Both the position numbers and the translations under genes were made by a program. From a virus, in IMG/VR virus record IMGVR_UViG_3300042922_000237, positions 1 through 26,187 of that record: a DNA stretch of 26,187 nt. One strand, given 5' to 3'. Shown one piece after another: positions 1 through 8,398 of the stretch. Within the stretch, counting starts at the first letter, position 1. Each line of letters opens with the position of its first letter. The notes under the pieces are model-generated. The model did not search any database. It was not told where the DNA came from and saw only the letters and a program-made list of their open reading frames with translations.

Positions 1-138
1 AAAAGTATATCGATAGCATTTAGTTTGCAAAAGATAAAGCCACTTTCGATAAATATTGAAATTAATGATGAAAAATTAAAAGAAATTAAAGAAATGTTAG
101 ATAATCAAAGAAATGATATGCGAGGTGCTATGATATGA
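1..138 (+). CDS. C-terminal end of unknown phage protein (partial)
   Basis: An open frame enters from the left edge and ends at TGA 136-138, giving 45 residues. The tail is lysine- and glutamate-rich and probably helical (about residues 22-45). The stop overlaps the next gene's start as ATGA, so the two are translationally coupled. I do not recognise the family from this fragment. Its place just before the capsid cassette fits a portal- or minor-head-module gene, but that is inference from position only. Confidence 0.6.
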   Translation, partial: KSISIAFSLQKIKPLSINIEINDEKLKEIKEMLDNQRNDMRGAMI

Positions 139-368
139 AATGCCCACAATGCGAAACAGACATAACCCCATTATATAAGTCATCAATACAACTTAGTTAC
201 ATAGCATTATTTATTATCTCTGCAATCACGCAGGGATATTTTTTAATCCCTTATGGTTTGTTTAGGCTATATTCAATATTTTTCACAGGAGAACATCATT
301 GCCCGTTATGCAATCATAATTTTGGGAGGGCAACTAAGTACTTTGATAGACAAATTATGAGGAGGTGA
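135..368 (+). CDS. Small zinc-ribbon membrane protein, unknown function
   Basis: A 77-residue protein with two CxxC knuckles, C3/C6 and C56/C59, that could together bind one zinc ion. They are separated by a hydrophobic stretch (about residues 18-50) long enough for one or two membrane segments. The C-terminus is basic. It starts inside the stop of the preceding frame (ATGA), so it belongs to the same transcript. The last codons and stop spell GGAGGTGATC, a perfect ribosome-binding sequence, but no convincing start follows it. No family is recognised. A membrane-bound accessory protein is an inference. Confidence 0.7.
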   Translation: MKCPQCETDITPLYKSSIQLSYIALFIISAITQGYFLIPYGLFRLYSIFFTGEHHCPLCNHNFGRATKYFDRQIMRR

Positions 369-481
369 TCATCTCTATACAGGGACAAGCCCCCTGATGT
401 TAATGAAAGGAGCATTCGGTACATATTTATATTTTACAATAGGAACTACACGAAGCGTAGTAATTTAAGGGAGGAAACAAA

Positions 482-1024
482 ATGGCATTAGATTTAAACG
501 TAATAACTTCGGCTGGTAGTAAAACTAGTACAGAAGGTATTTATTCAACTTACGGGATCACAGGAGTAGCAAATACACCGGCCGCAACACCAACCGATGT
601 ATTTATCTTAAATGGGTCCGCAACAAAAACAATTAAAATTAAAAGAGTAACAGTATCAGGTCTTGCAACAACAGCAGGTAGCATGAATGTATCGCTTGTT
701 AAACGTACAGTAGTTAATACAGCAGGAACCTCAACAGCTCCTAGTATTGCACAATTTGATAGTTTAGACGCATCCGCAACAGCAGTTCCTAAATTATATA
801 CTGCAAATCCATCCGCATTAGGTGCAGGAGTTTCATTATCTTCTCAAACATTAAATTTTGGTGTAGCTGGTGCAGCTGGTACAGTTATTTTTGATTTTGC
901 TAATCGCAACGATAAAGCAATTTATTTACATGGAGTTGCAGAAGGCTTGGCAATTAATTTAAATGGTGGAGCAGTTCCATCTGGCGGTACATTTGGTTAT
1001 ACGATCGAATTTGAAGAAATCTAA
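482..1024 (+). CDS. Putative phage head structural or decoration protein
   Basis: A 180-residue protein rich in Ala, Thr, Ser, Gly and Val, with alternating hydrophobic and small residues typical of beta-rich virion proteins. There is no signal peptide or membrane segment. A strong GGGAGG site at about 469-474 precedes the ATG. It lies immediately upstream of the protease/scaffold gene, in the same transcript. The strong ribosome site and composition suggest an abundant virion component such as a decoration protein or head fibre. No specific family is recognised, so the role is inferred from context. Confidence 0.65.
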   Translation: MALDLNVITSAGSKTSTEGIYSTYGITGVANTPAATPTDVFILNGSATKTIKIKRVTVSGLATTAGSMNVSLVKRTVVNTAGTSTAPSIAQFDSLDASATAVPKLYTANPSALGAGVSLSSQTLNFGVAGAAGTVIFDFANRNDKAIYLHGVAEGLAINLNGGAVPSGGTFGYTIEFEEI

Positions 1025-1037
1025 CAGGGGTGATTAA

Positions 1038-2297
1038 ATGCTATATTATGGCGATAAGATATCCCCTAACATGGTCAAAACTCCAGAAGGATATTTAATA
1101 TGTAAGAATGTAAATCTTGGGCGTACGGGAACAATGGATTATTTAGGCAGTGAATTACCACAAGAATTTAACTTACCATCAAACGAAATATTTCATGTGT
1201 CTAGAACAGCCGATAATTTATTTTCTAAAGAGACTATTGCAAGTTTTGAAGGTAAACCAATTACGGATAATCATCCAACTAACAATTTAACAGTTGATAC
1301 AGCGTCAGTTATAGGACGTGGGCATGTACAAAATGTTCATCCTGCTGGCGTTTTTTTAGTTGGAGATTTATATATAACCGATAACGGACTAATTAATCAG
1401 ATTGAAAATAACAACAAAAGAGAAGTTTCGTGTGGATATGACGCAGGTTGGCGTATGAACGAAGACGGTAAGATTGAACAAATTGATATTGTCGGGAATC
1501 ATGTTGCTGTCGTAAATTCAGGACGAGCAGGTCACTCAGTTGCGATTAAAGATTCTAGTCCAGAAATTAAAAAAAATATTGGAGGAAATAAAATGACAAT
1601 TACAAAGAAAATGTTAACGGCATTAGGGTTTAAACATTTTGCCGCTGATGCTGAACCAGAAGAAATTGCTAAAGCAATGGACGCTATAGGCGATGAAGAA
1701 GCACCTCAAAAAACTACAGTTACAAAAGATGATGATGTGGCTATTCAAAAACAAGAACCAGAACAAAAAGTTGATCCAATGATAGAAGTTAACGCTAAAA
1801 TTGATAAATTAGCATCTATTATTAGTGCTCTTGTAGAGTCTGATAAAAAAGTACATGAAGAAGCTGGAGCTAAAGAAGCTTTTGATGACCTTGAAGGAGA
1901 ACTTGGAAAGCCGGAAGATGAAGAAACTTTAGAAGATGAACAAAAAGAAACACCTGATGTGCAAGAAGAAGAAGAAAATACAGGTGAAGAAGAACATGAA
2001 TTTGCCAATGACGAAGAAGCAGTTAAAAAGATCGTCAAAGATATGAAACCTATTATTATGAATATTAAAGATAAAATTGTACGTGACGCGGTTGCTAAAG
2101 AATTCGTTAAAACAGTACGTGATAGCCGCCCTACCGGCAAGAATGGGTATTCACAAATTGCTAAAAATGTATCCGCAACTCGTAAAGTAGCACTTGACAA
2201 AGCAACGACTCCTACAACAGGAAATCTATACAAAGCCGTAGACGCAGCTAGTGCATGGGCAAATTACGGTAAAACATTATCAAAGGGGGATAAATAA
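1038..2297 (+). CDS. DUF2213-type prohead protease fused to scaffold
   Basis: A 419-residue protein in two parts. Residues about 1-172 resemble the DUF2213 phage family, related to HK97-like prohead proteases: a conserved DNHP segment holds H79, and REVSCGYDA holds S131, the likely catalytic pair, followed by a GNHVAVV segment. Residues about 186-419 are highly charged and acidic (Glu-rich at about 280-330) with predicted helices, as in scaffolding proteins. The expected role is to scaffold the procapsid, then cleave itself and other head proteins. It is followed by the cement and capsid genes. An internal ribosome site near residue 186 suggests the scaffold is also made alone. The active-site assignment is by pattern, not alignment. 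Confidence 0.85.
   Translation: MLYYGDKISPNMVKTPEGYLICKNVNLGRTGTMDYLGSELPQEFNLPSNEIFHVSRTADNLFSKETIASFEGKPITDNHPTNNLTVDTASVIGRGHVQNVHPAGVFLVGDLYITDNGLINQIENNNKREVSCGYDAGWRMNEDGKIEQIDIVGNHVAVVNSGRAGHSVAIKDSSPEIKKNIGGNKMTITKKMLTALGFKHFAADAEPEEIAKAMDAIGDEEAPQKTTVTKDDDVAIQKQEPEQKVDPMIEVNAKIDKLASIISALVESDKKVHEEAGAKEAFDDLEGELGKPEDEETLEDEQKETPDVQEEEENTGEEEHEFANDEEAVKKIVKDMKPIIMNIKDKIVRDAVAKEFVKTVRDSRPTGKNGYSQIAKNVSATRKVALDKATTPTTGNLYKAVDAASAWANYGKTLSKGDK
1593..2297 (+). CDS. Nested in-frame scaffold protein (internal start)
   Basis: Inside the protease/scaffold gene a textbook GGAGG at 1581-1585 lies 7 nt before an in-frame ATG at 1593 (codon 186). The start falls exactly at the join between the protease-like domain and the acidic helical region. 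Initiation here would give a 234-residue scaffold without protease. Lambda Nu3 within gene C is the known precedent for a nested scaffold. The site and its position are seen directly; that it is used is inferred. Confidence 0.6.
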   Translation: MTITKKMLTALGFKHFAADAEPEEIAKAMDAIGDEEAPQKTTVTKDDDVAIQKQEPEQKVDPMIEVNAKIDKLASIISALVESDKKVHEEAGAKEAFDDLEGELGKPEDEETLEDEQKETPDVQEEEENTGEEEHEFANDEEAVKKIVKDMKPIIMNIKDKIVRDAVAKEFVKTVRDSRPTGKNGYSQIAKNVSATRKVALDKATTPTTGNLYKAVDAASAWANYGKTLSKGDK

Positions 2298-2299
2298 TT

Positions 2300-2875
2300 A
2301 TGCCAGTATCAGTAATTGGAAGAAATTTAGGATTAGGTTATGCAGGTAAGGTATCTCGTAATCCGTACAATAAAATTAATGCTCGTATGGTAAAAAGTAT
2401 TCTTGATGGCAATAGTGCTGAAACACAACCAGTGATTCCTTTTGGAGCTGCAGTGTTAACAAATACCGATAATACATATTCGAAATTTGGCGCATCTGGA
2501 TCAGGCGTATCTGCATCAACAATGGCAAACTTCGCAGGGATTGCAGTATCAGAAGTTAAACAGGGTATGACATATAGCTATGGAGCAAATACAACGGCTG
2601 GTAGTTACGAACCGGGTCGCCCTTGCGATGTATTACAAATGGGGACAACTACAATTATTATCCAGTCTGGTACACCTGTAGCAAATGGTCAACTAGGCAT
2701 TGTTACGGTTGCAGGTTCTACGCTTTCAGCAGGCGATTTTACAGCAGAAGCAGCAGGCACAGCAACTGATGGATCAACCGTTATTGCTGTAACTGGTGCT
2801 AAATTCACAAGTGGCAAAATTGATTCCGCGACAGGGATTGCCGAAGTAGTATTGTTAACGCAATTGAACGCGTAA
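2300..2875 (+). CDS. Capsid structural cement protein, Gp24-like
   Basis: A 191-residue protein with the layout of the phage structural cement (Gp24-like) family: an N-terminal basic region, a PVIPFGAAV segment (about residues 45-53), FAGIAVSEVKQG (about 78-89) and a YEPGRPCDVLQMGT segment (about 103-116), then a beta-rich tail. The ATG follows AAGGGGGA that overlaps the end of the scaffold gene. These proteins bind the outside of the capsid lattice and stabilise it. The position between scaffold and major capsid gene fits. Confidence 0.8.
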   Translation: MPVSVIGRNLGLGYAGKVSRNPYNKINARMVKSILDGNSAETQPVIPFGAAVLTNTDNTYSKFGASGSGVSASTMANFAGIAVSEVKQGMTYSYGANTTAGSYEPGRPCDVLQMGTTTIIIQSGTPVANGQLGIVTVAGSTLSAGDFTAEAAGTATDGSTVIAVTGAKFTSGKIDSATGIAEVVLLTQLNA

Positions 2876-2890
2876 GAGGAGGATAAATAA

Positions 2891-3958
2891 ATGGGTAAAG
2901 TTACACAATCACAAGTAATGGATGCAATCGCAGCAGCAAAAAGTCAAGGAATCATCGTCCCTTCAATGGGCGCATATAGTCAAGTACATGATGCTAGTGG
3001 TGGCACTGGAACAGGCATGGCATTCTTAGTAGGCGAACTTGAAAAACAAGATCCTAAATTGCTAGAACCAATGACAAGTATTACAGCACCGCGCGATATT
3101 GATATGATCCCCGGCGGTGGTTGGGTTGATATTACATCAAATGTATTTGTTCATTATGCAACTAGTGGATCAGATGAAGATTCTATCGGCGCAGGCGAAA
3201 CAAATAACATTCCAGTTTCTACTGCAAATATCAGTAAAGATGTATTTAAAGTGCATACATTCATGGAAAACCTTAAAATTCCAATTTATGATGACTTAAA
3301 ACTACAACAAATCGGTAAATCATTAAGTCAAATTCTTGATGATGGTTTACGTTTAAATTTCAATAAATTACTTGATCGTAATGTATATGTCGGTATTTCT
3401 AAAACAGGTACATATGGCCTTGTAAATAATCCATTAGTAATAGCTACAAACGCAGCTTTAAACCAAGCTGGTACGTCTCGCCTATGGACGCAGAAAACTC
3501 CACTTGAAATTATGGCAGATGTAAATACAGCTATTAATACTACGTGGGCACAGAGTGAATATGACTTAGATGGTATGGCAAATCACATTTTGATTGATCC
3601 TGCAAACTTTGCATATATCACAAATACTCCTGTTACTGTCGCAGGTACACAAAGTATTTTAAATTATTTACTTGAAAATAATATCGCAACTTCACAAGGC
3701 AGAAAAATGGATATTTTCCCTTCGAGATGGTGCGGTGATAATTCAGGAGCGACTAAACCGGGTGTTGGTGGTACAAATCGTATGGTTGCATATGTAAAAT
3801 TACCTAAACGTGTTAATATTGATTTACCTGTACCACTTAGCAGAGTTATGCAAGGCCCTAACACTTCACAAGGAAGTTATGAAACATTGTATGCTGGACA
3901 GTTCTCGCAAACCAAAATTCTTGCACCTACAGCATGTGCTTACTATGATGGGATTTAA
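2891..3958 (+). CDS. Major capsid protein, DUF2184 family
   Basis: A 355-residue protein resembling the DUF2184 (HK97-fold) major capsid family. Landmarks include the N-terminal segment up to LVGELEKQDPKLLEP, the IPGGGWVDITSNVFVHY region (about residues 73-89), the KVHTFMENLKIPIYDDLKLQ segment and a C-terminal region ending in APTACAYYDGI. An ideal AGGAGG precedes the ATG. A terminator-like hairpin follows directly, as for a highly expressed gene. It assembles the icosahedral shell on the scaffold encoded upstream and is decorated by the preceding cement protein. Confidence 0.88.
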   Translation: MGKVTQSQVMDAIAAAKSQGIIVPSMGAYSQVHDASGGTGTGMAFLVGELEKQDPKLLEPMTSITAPRDIDMIPGGGWVDITSNVFVHYATSGSDEDSIGAGETNNIPVSTANISKDVFKVHTFMENLKIPIYDDLKLQQIGKSLSQILDDGLRLNFNKLLDRNVYVGISKTGTYGLVNNPLVIATNAALNQAGTSRLWTQKTPLEIMADVNTAINTTWAQSEYDLDGMANHILIDPANFAYITNTPVTVAGTQSILNYLLENNIATSQGRKMDIFPSRWCGDNSGATKPGVGGTNRMVAYVKLPKRVNIDLPVPLSRVMQGPNTSQGSYETLYAGQFSQTKILAPTACAYYDGI

Positions 3959-3991
3959 GGTAAACAATTAAAATAGAATAAATGATTGTTA

Positions 3992-4024
3992 TAAGGATGA
4001 CTTAATTGTCATCCTTAAATTTTT
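3992..4024 (+). terminator. Terminator-like hairpin after the capsid gene
   Basis: A perfect 10-bp stem (TAAGGATGAC, 3992-4001, with its complement at 4008-4017), a 6-nt loop and a run of five T (4020-4024). The structure fits a rho-independent terminator or an RNA 3' end. Because the downstream neck genes have no clear promoter of their own, partial termination or RNA processing is likely. Confidence 0.75.
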
Positions 4025-4037
4025 AGGGGGAAAATAA

Positions 4038-4358
4038 ATGATTAGTGTTTTAGCAGATAGATGTTTAGCGTTTGACCGTGGTGAAAAAGATAGCCATGGC
4101 GTATTACAAAAAATTCATGTGAATATTGGTTTTAATGATGTTCCTGACTGGGTTGAAAAAACAGATTATTTTCAAGCAGCATTAAAAGATAAAATTATTC
4201 ATGTTGCTAGTAAACATAAAGATGAAGATGCTGTAAAAGCATTAGAAGAAAATCAAAAATTACAATTAAGAGTAAAAGAACTTGAAGAAAAACTAGAAAA
4301 GCAAGAAACAGTTGATGAAATTACTCGTAAAGCAGGCCGCCCTAAAAAAGGAGAATAA
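4038..4358 (+). CDS. Small phage head-module protein with C-terminal coiled coil
   Basis: A 106-residue protein. Residues about 1-62 form a compact domain with an aromatic VPDWVEKTDYFQAAL segment. Residues about 65-95 form a heptad-like, Glu/Lys-rich coiled coil. The tail is basic and AT-hook-like (KAGRPKKGE). It is preceded by GGGGGA and sits between the major capsid gene and the DUF4054 connector, where many such phages encode a small protein of unknown function. No named family is recognised. The basic tail could contact DNA or the capsid, which is speculation. Confidence 0.7.
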   Translation: MISVLADRCLAFDRGEKDSHGVLQKIHVNIGFNDVPDWVEKTDYFQAALKDKIIHVASKHKDEDAVKALEENQKLQLRVKELEEKLEKQETVDEITRKAGRPKKGE

Positions 4359-4361
4359 ACC

Positions 4362-4877
4362 ATGGCTTCATATTATGGAACGACAGATGATGCACAAAAC
4401 CAAAATATTATTACAACAGCATCAAATATCATTGACGGTACTAATCCAACTTATACATTGTCAGATTTCTACGCTAGTTATCCGGCATTTGCTCCAAGAA
4501 CAGTAAATACTACAACAACATATTTAGTTGATCCTACAATTATACAAATGTATATTGACCTAGCAACAGCTTGCGTAAAACAAGCAAGATACCATAGTTA
4601 TTGGAAAAACTGCATGGGTTGGTTTGTAGCTCATTTTATTACATTATATTTGCAATCGACAACTAACGCCAATAGCACAGCCGCGCAAGTTATAGCCGCA
4701 GGAAAAGCAAAAGGTCTTGCTACAAGTAAAAGCGTTGGTGATGTATCGGCTGGATATGACTATAGTTTGATAGGAAATGATTTAGATGGATGGGCGCAAT
4801 GGAAATTAACGATATTTGGTACTCAATTTGCTTCAATTAGTAAATTATTAGGTCGTGGTGGAATGTATATATGGTAA
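4362..4877 (+). CDS. DUF4054 head-tail connector (adaptor) protein
   Basis: A 171-residue protein matching the DUF4054 pattern: an early FYASYPAF motif (about residues 37-44), a helical segment leading to WFVAHFITLYLQ (about 87-98), a KGLATSKSVGDVSAGYDYS stretch (about 116-134) and a C-terminal WAQWKLTIFG. Members act as head-completion adaptors under the portal. The gene starts 3 nt after the preceding stop and overlaps the next gene by 7 nt, so translation is coupled through the neck cassette. Confidence 0.8.
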   Translation: MASYYGTTDDAQNQNIITTASNIIDGTNPTYTLSDFYASYPAFAPRTVNTTTTYLVDPTIIQMYIDLATACVKQARYHSYWKNCMGWFVAHFITLYLQSTTNANSTAAQVIAAGKAKGLATSKSVGDVSAGYDYSLIGNDLDGWAQWKLTIFGTQFASISKLLGRGGMYIW

Positions 4878-5437
4878 CGCTTACTTCATCTGGTCAAGGA
4901 TTAGATAAAATAAAATCAGATATGGCTAAATTAATGAAAACAGACGTATATGTTGGTATTCCACAAGAAAAATCTTCACGTCAAGGTGATCCAATAACTA
5001 ATGCTGAATTGGCTTTTATACATACAAACGGTGCTAGATCAGTTAGTATGCGTAACGAAATGCAACCTAATTTAAATGGTGGTATGGCATATTCACAAGC
5101 ACATCAAATGTATGTTCAGGAACATGGTTCTGAATTATGGCAAGTTCCACCAAGACCAATCATTGAGCCAGTAATCAATAAAAATAAAGATTTAATCGGT
5201 AAATATATGAAAGAAGCTGGACAATTAATATTAAGTGGTGATCCTGAAAGCGGAAAATCAAAACTTGAAGAAATAGGCTTGCGAATAGCGACAAAAGTTA
5301 AAGAAAACTTTGTTAGTCCTGAAAATGGCTGGGCGACCAATGCACCATCGACAATTGCAGCTAAAGGCTCAGATAAACCATTGATTGATACTGGATCGTT
5401 AATGAATTCCATAACAAGTGTGGTGGCTGATAAATGA
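4871..5437 (+). CDS. Neck or tail-completion protein, HK97 gp10-like / virion morphogenesis
   Basis: A 188-residue protein with the pattern of gp10-like virion-morphogenesis proteins: a YVGIP start to the core (about residues 27-31), ITNAELAFIHTNGA, a PPRPIIEPVI segment (about 92-101), a helical middle, and a C-terminal NAPSTIAAKGSDKPLIDTG region followed by SLMNSI. Such proteins complete the neck or join tail to head. The start overlaps the DUF4054 gene and the end overlaps the next gene by 4 nt. Confidence 0.75.
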   Translation: MVTLTSSGQGLDKIKSDMAKLMKTDVYVGIPQEKSSRQGDPITNAELAFIHTNGARSVSMRNEMQPNLNGGMAYSQAHQMYVQEHGSELWQVPPRPIIEPVINKNKDLIGKYMKEAGQLILSGDPESGKSKLEEIGLRIATKVKENFVSPENGWATNAPSTIAAKGSDKPLIDTGSLMNSITSVVADK

Positions 5438-5823
5438 TAAATGTTGAAGAATTAATTTATGATGAAGATTTTGCACAAGAATATACGGTTTATCGTGAAA
5501 CATGTACATGGTCAGGCGGTCGTCCTGTTACAACAGAAGCAACACTCAATTATACAGGCGTAGTTACAGCTGCAATGCCAAAAGAACTAATTATATTGCC
5601 AGAAGCTGACCGCGTTAGTGGCATGATGACGTTTTACAGTGGATCAGAATATCCGCTATATGAAACACGGTTATCATCAACCACGAACACGGATTCAGAT
5701 GGCAATGATGGTACAAGCGATCAACTAGAATGGCATGGAATGAGATATAAAATTATTAAAGTATGGCCTTATGTGGATTATGGATACTGGAAAGCACTTG
5801 CAACACGGATGGAGGGGGCTTAA
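5434..5823 (+). CDS. Putative head-closure (stopper) protein
   Basis: A 129-residue beta-rich protein overlapping the preceding gene as ATGA. Recognisable pieces are EADRVSGMMTFYSG (about residues 57-70), an acidic loop at about 85-95 and a C-terminal WHGMRYKIIKVWPYVDYGYW segment. The pattern 'W-G-x-Y-K-I-x-x-V' with a following DYG is common in small neck proteins of contractile-tailed phages. Size and place between the gp10-like and terminator-like genes suggest the stopper that plugs the portal. The function is inferred from gene order. Confidence 0.65.
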   Translation: MINVEELIYDEDFAQEYTVYRETCTWSGGRPVTTEATLNYTGVVTAAMPKELIILPEADRVSGMMTFYSGSEYPLYETRLSSTTNTDSDGNDGTSDQLEWHGMRYKIIKVWPYVDYGYWKALATRMEGA

Positions 5824-6375
5824 TTGGCTAATATATTTCTAAAACGAACCGATTTGGAAGATGTGTTTTGGAATGTAACTGAAAAATTAATTGGACTTGA
5901 CCCAACACTCCAAGCGAATGCAAATAAGGTTCGTATTGCATGGCCCACTGGTGGTTCTCCGGCATGGAAAATTAATGATGATGTTACGTTTATTCGAATT
6001 GGTGACGCTGACGATCCTCTTAATATTCCTAGAGATACAACATCTACACCAATTGATAATTTAACAACAACGTTGTCTATGACGTATACAAGAGTATTAA
6101 CAGTCCATTGGTCGCTATATGGCCCTAATTCATATGATAATGCGTTTCTAATACGAAACAATTTATATAACCAAGCCATCCACGACCAATTAGCTAATAG
6201 CAACATATATATTGTAACTGAAATTTCTATACCTATTCGTTCGCCTGAACTATTTGCTGATCAGTGGTGGGAACATACTTCCATGCAAGCAACATTTAAC
6301 GAATATATTAAAATTGATAATACGGCTAATTTAATTACAACGCCTGTTATTATAACTAAAACTACAACAATTTAG
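5824..6375 (+). CDS. Neck/tail terminator protein, gp12-like
   Basis: A 183-residue protein with a TTG start directly after the previous stop. GGAGG at 5811-5815 lies 8 nt upstream, which decides this start. Its tryptophan-rich N-terminus, the YTRVLTVHWSLYGPNSYDNA segment (about residues 87-106) and the C-terminal WWEHTSMQATFNEY resemble the phage neck terminator family (gp12-like, LIC_12616 type). It should cap the tail tube and sheath before head joining. Position just before the sheath gene is the usual one. Confidence 0.72.
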   Translation: MANIFLKRTDLEDVFWNVTEKLIGLDPTLQANANKVRIAWPTGGSPAWKINDDVTFIRIGDADDPLNIPRDTTSTPIDNLTTTLSMTYTRVLTVHWSLYGPNSYDNAFLIRNNLYNQAIHDQLANSNIYIVTEISIPIRSPELFADQWWEHTSMQATFNEYIKIDNTANLITTPVIITKTTTI

Positions 6376-6389
6376 AAAGAGGTGATACC

Positions 6390-7877
6390 TTGTCTACTTT
6401 AAGTTTAAATGAAATCGTCAAAGTAACGATTAACTTATCTCCATTATCAGCTGTTCGAAACGCTTTTAATCTTGGATTAATTATCGGAACATCAACAGTT
6501 ATTCCAGCTTTAGAAAGAGTACGAAAATACACAAGTACAACAGATATGATATCAGATGGTTTTTCATTATCAAGCCCTGAATATATCGCAGCAAGCATAT
6601 TTTTATCACAAAGTTTAGTACCAACTTATGTATATATAGGTCGTCAAGATTTAACAGCGACTGAAACACCATTACAAGCAGTAGAAGCATGCAGATTAGC
6701 AAATTCTGATTGGTACACAGTAACATTTGCTAATGTAATTCCAAAAGCAGATATTTTAGCAGTCGCTGGATATCTTGAACCAGCAACACCAGCAAGCGCA
6801 TATTTTTACACAACTCATGATACTGATGCACTTAGCGGAGCGGCTGGCAATGTGTTTACTTCATTAAAAGCTCTTAGCTATAAACGTTCTATTGGACAAT
6901 ATTCTACATACGCAAATACTACAGCGGGTTTTGAAACTGGTGCAATTAATGCAGCTATTGATATTCACAGCGGTACAGCTTCAACGTTTAAAATTGCGGT
7001 TGATGGTGATGCAACTCCAAAATCAATCGTATTAACATTAGCAAATTGTACAAGTGGTGTAAATATTGCTACAGAAATGCAATATCAAATTCGTAGTATT
7101 GGTGGGGCATACGCAAACGTTAGCGTAGTGTTTAACCCAACTACAGTAAACTATATTATTACATCTGGAACGACTGGATCATTATCGACTGTGGTTGTTA
7201 CGGCAGGAGCTACTAACGATGTATCTACAACACTTAAAATTGGTGTAGCAAATGGAGCAACTGATACAACAGGGACTACAACTTATGTACCTTCCGTTGT
7301 CGCTATCATGGGTTATGCGATGGGCGCAAACGATGGTACTGCAAACAGTACATATACATTAGCATACAAACAAGAAGTTGGAGTAACTACCGAAAATCTT
7401 ACAACTACGCAAGTATCTACAATTAAAGGTAATAACGGTAATGTATATATAAATCGTGGTAGTCAATATAACTTATTCGAACAGGGTCATATGGCAAATG
7501 GCACTAGTTTTGACGAATTAATTAATTTAGATAAATTACAAAACGATATCCAACTTACTGTTATGGATCTATTGTATCAAAACCGCAAGATTGCACAAAC
7601 AGATGCAGGTGTAAACCAAATCGTACATGCATTAAATGTTGTATGTGAAAGCAATGTGACGATTGGATTTATTGCACCGGGTATTTGGAATGCAGCAGCA
7701 GTCAAAAATTTAGCAACAGGTGATACTTTGCCAAAAGGCTATTTAATTCAAGCTGACACGGTAGCTAGTCAATCGCAAGCCGATAGAGATGCAAGAAAAT
7801 CACCAAACATTTATATTGCTGTAAAACTTGCGGGTGCTATAGAGTATGTGCTTATTACGGTAGATGTAAATCGTTAA
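6390..7877 (+). CDS. Contractile tail sheath protein, DUF3383 family
   Basis: A 495-residue protein with a TTG start placed by AAGAGGTG at 6378-6384. The N-terminal part (residues about 1-190) has the DUF3383 features NLGLIIGTS, an EYIAASIFLSQ segment and a VYIGRQD strand. The C-terminal part has a NIYIAVKLAGAIEYVLITVDV beta end and a VNQIVHALN helix. Residues about 197-297 look like an inserted beta domain (FKIAVDG at the start, IITSGTTGSLSTVVV in the middle) as in other sheaths of this type. The sheath polymer contracts to drive the tube into the cell. The tube gene follows, after a hairpin. Confidence 0.85.
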   Translation: MSTLSLNEIVKVTINLSPLSAVRNAFNLGLIIGTSTVIPALERVRKYTSTTDMISDGFSLSSPEYIAASIFLSQSLVPTYVYIGRQDLTATETPLQAVEACRLANSDWYTVTFANVIPKADILAVAGYLEPATPASAYFYTTHDTDALSGAAGNVFTSLKALSYKRSIGQYSTYANTTAGFETGAINAAIDIHSGTASTFKIAVDGDATPKSIVLTLANCTSGVNIATEMQYQIRSIGGAYANVSVVFNPTTVNYIITSGTTGSLSTVVVTAGATNDVSTTLKIGVANGATDTTGTTTYVPSVVAIMGYAMGANDGTANSTYTLAYKQEVGVTTENLTTTQVSTIKGNNGNVYINRGSQYNLFEQGHMANGTSFDELINLDKLQNDIQLTVMDLLYQNRKIAQTDAGVNQIVHALNVVCESNVTIGFIAPGIWNAAAVKNLATGDTLPKGYLIQADTVASQSQADRDARKSPNIYIAVKLAGAIEYVLITVDVNR

Positions 7878-7892
7878 TTAAAAATTTTATAA

Positions 7893-7940
7893 TTATTGCA
7901 AAGTAAAGACGTTAAAATACGTTCTTTTTTTATGCAATAA
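7893..7940 (+). terminator. Hairpin between sheath and tube genes
   Basis: An outer perfect inverted repeat TTATTGCA (7893-7900) and TGCAATAA (7933-7940) encloses an inner imperfect stem, AAAGACG with CGTTCTTT, ending in a run of seven T. The inner part looks like a rho-independent terminator and the outer repeat could close a larger stem. It probably tunes the sheath-to-tube ratio or protects RNA ends. Confidence 0.6.
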
Positions 7941-7957
7941 ATTAAGGAGGTAAATAA

Positions 7958-8395
7958 ATGGCAAACTCTACTTATTCGTTTAGCGATATTATAGGAACAA
8001 TGTCTAACCCATCGATAGGATCATATACGTTCACTGGTCAAGGTATTGGTGAAATGTCAATTACTTATGCAGCAGAACGTACCGTACATGATGTGGCAGC
8101 CGATGGGTCAGTTATGGCTTCAAAAATAGCTAATAACACAGGTACATGTACAATCCAAGTACAACAAACATCTGATTTACAGAAATATTTGATTGATTGG
8201 TTTAATTATTTAATATCAGCTAGTACTGCTGAATGGGTAAATACATCAATTACGATTCGCTCATTAACGATGAATCGAACTCATATTTTAACAGGTGTTT
8301 CCCCTCAAAAAATTGGCGATCAACCATACCAGGCGCAAGGACAAAGATGCACATGGGTGCTTATGGCATGCTCAGTTGATACGTTATCATCATAA
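7958..8395 (+). CDS. Tail tube protein, DUF3277 family
   Basis: A 145-residue protein with the DUF3277 pattern: YSFSDIIGTMSNP at the N-terminus, a GIGEMSITYAAERTVHDVAADG segment (about residues 29-50), TIQVQQTSDLQKYL, and a C-terminal AQGQRCTWVLMACS strand. It stacks as rings inside the sheath to form the DNA channel. A strong AAGGAGG precedes it. It is bracketed by hairpins on both sides, fitting a very highly expressed gene. A second, related protein is encoded at 9047-9604. Confidence 0.85.
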   Translation: MANSTYSFSDIIGTMSNPSIGSYTFTGQGIGEMSITYAAERTVHDVAADGSVMASKIANNTGTCTIQVQQTSDLQKYLIDWFNYLISASTAEWVNTSITIRSLTMNRTHILTGVSPQKIGDQPYQAQGQRCTWVLMACSVDTLSS

Positions 8396-8398
8396 TTT

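Noticed and set aside
397-468. 23-codon frame beginning MLMKGAFG in the gap before the first head gene
   Set aside because: No suitable ribosome site. The 113-nt gap shows only a weak CAGGG/CCCTG hairpin (380-396) without a T run.
1745-2233. Serine-rich 162-residue frame on the minus strand opposite the scaffold
   Set aside because: It is the complement of the Glu/Lys-rich scaffold codons, giving Ser/Leu/Phe-rich noise. No ribosome site precedes it.
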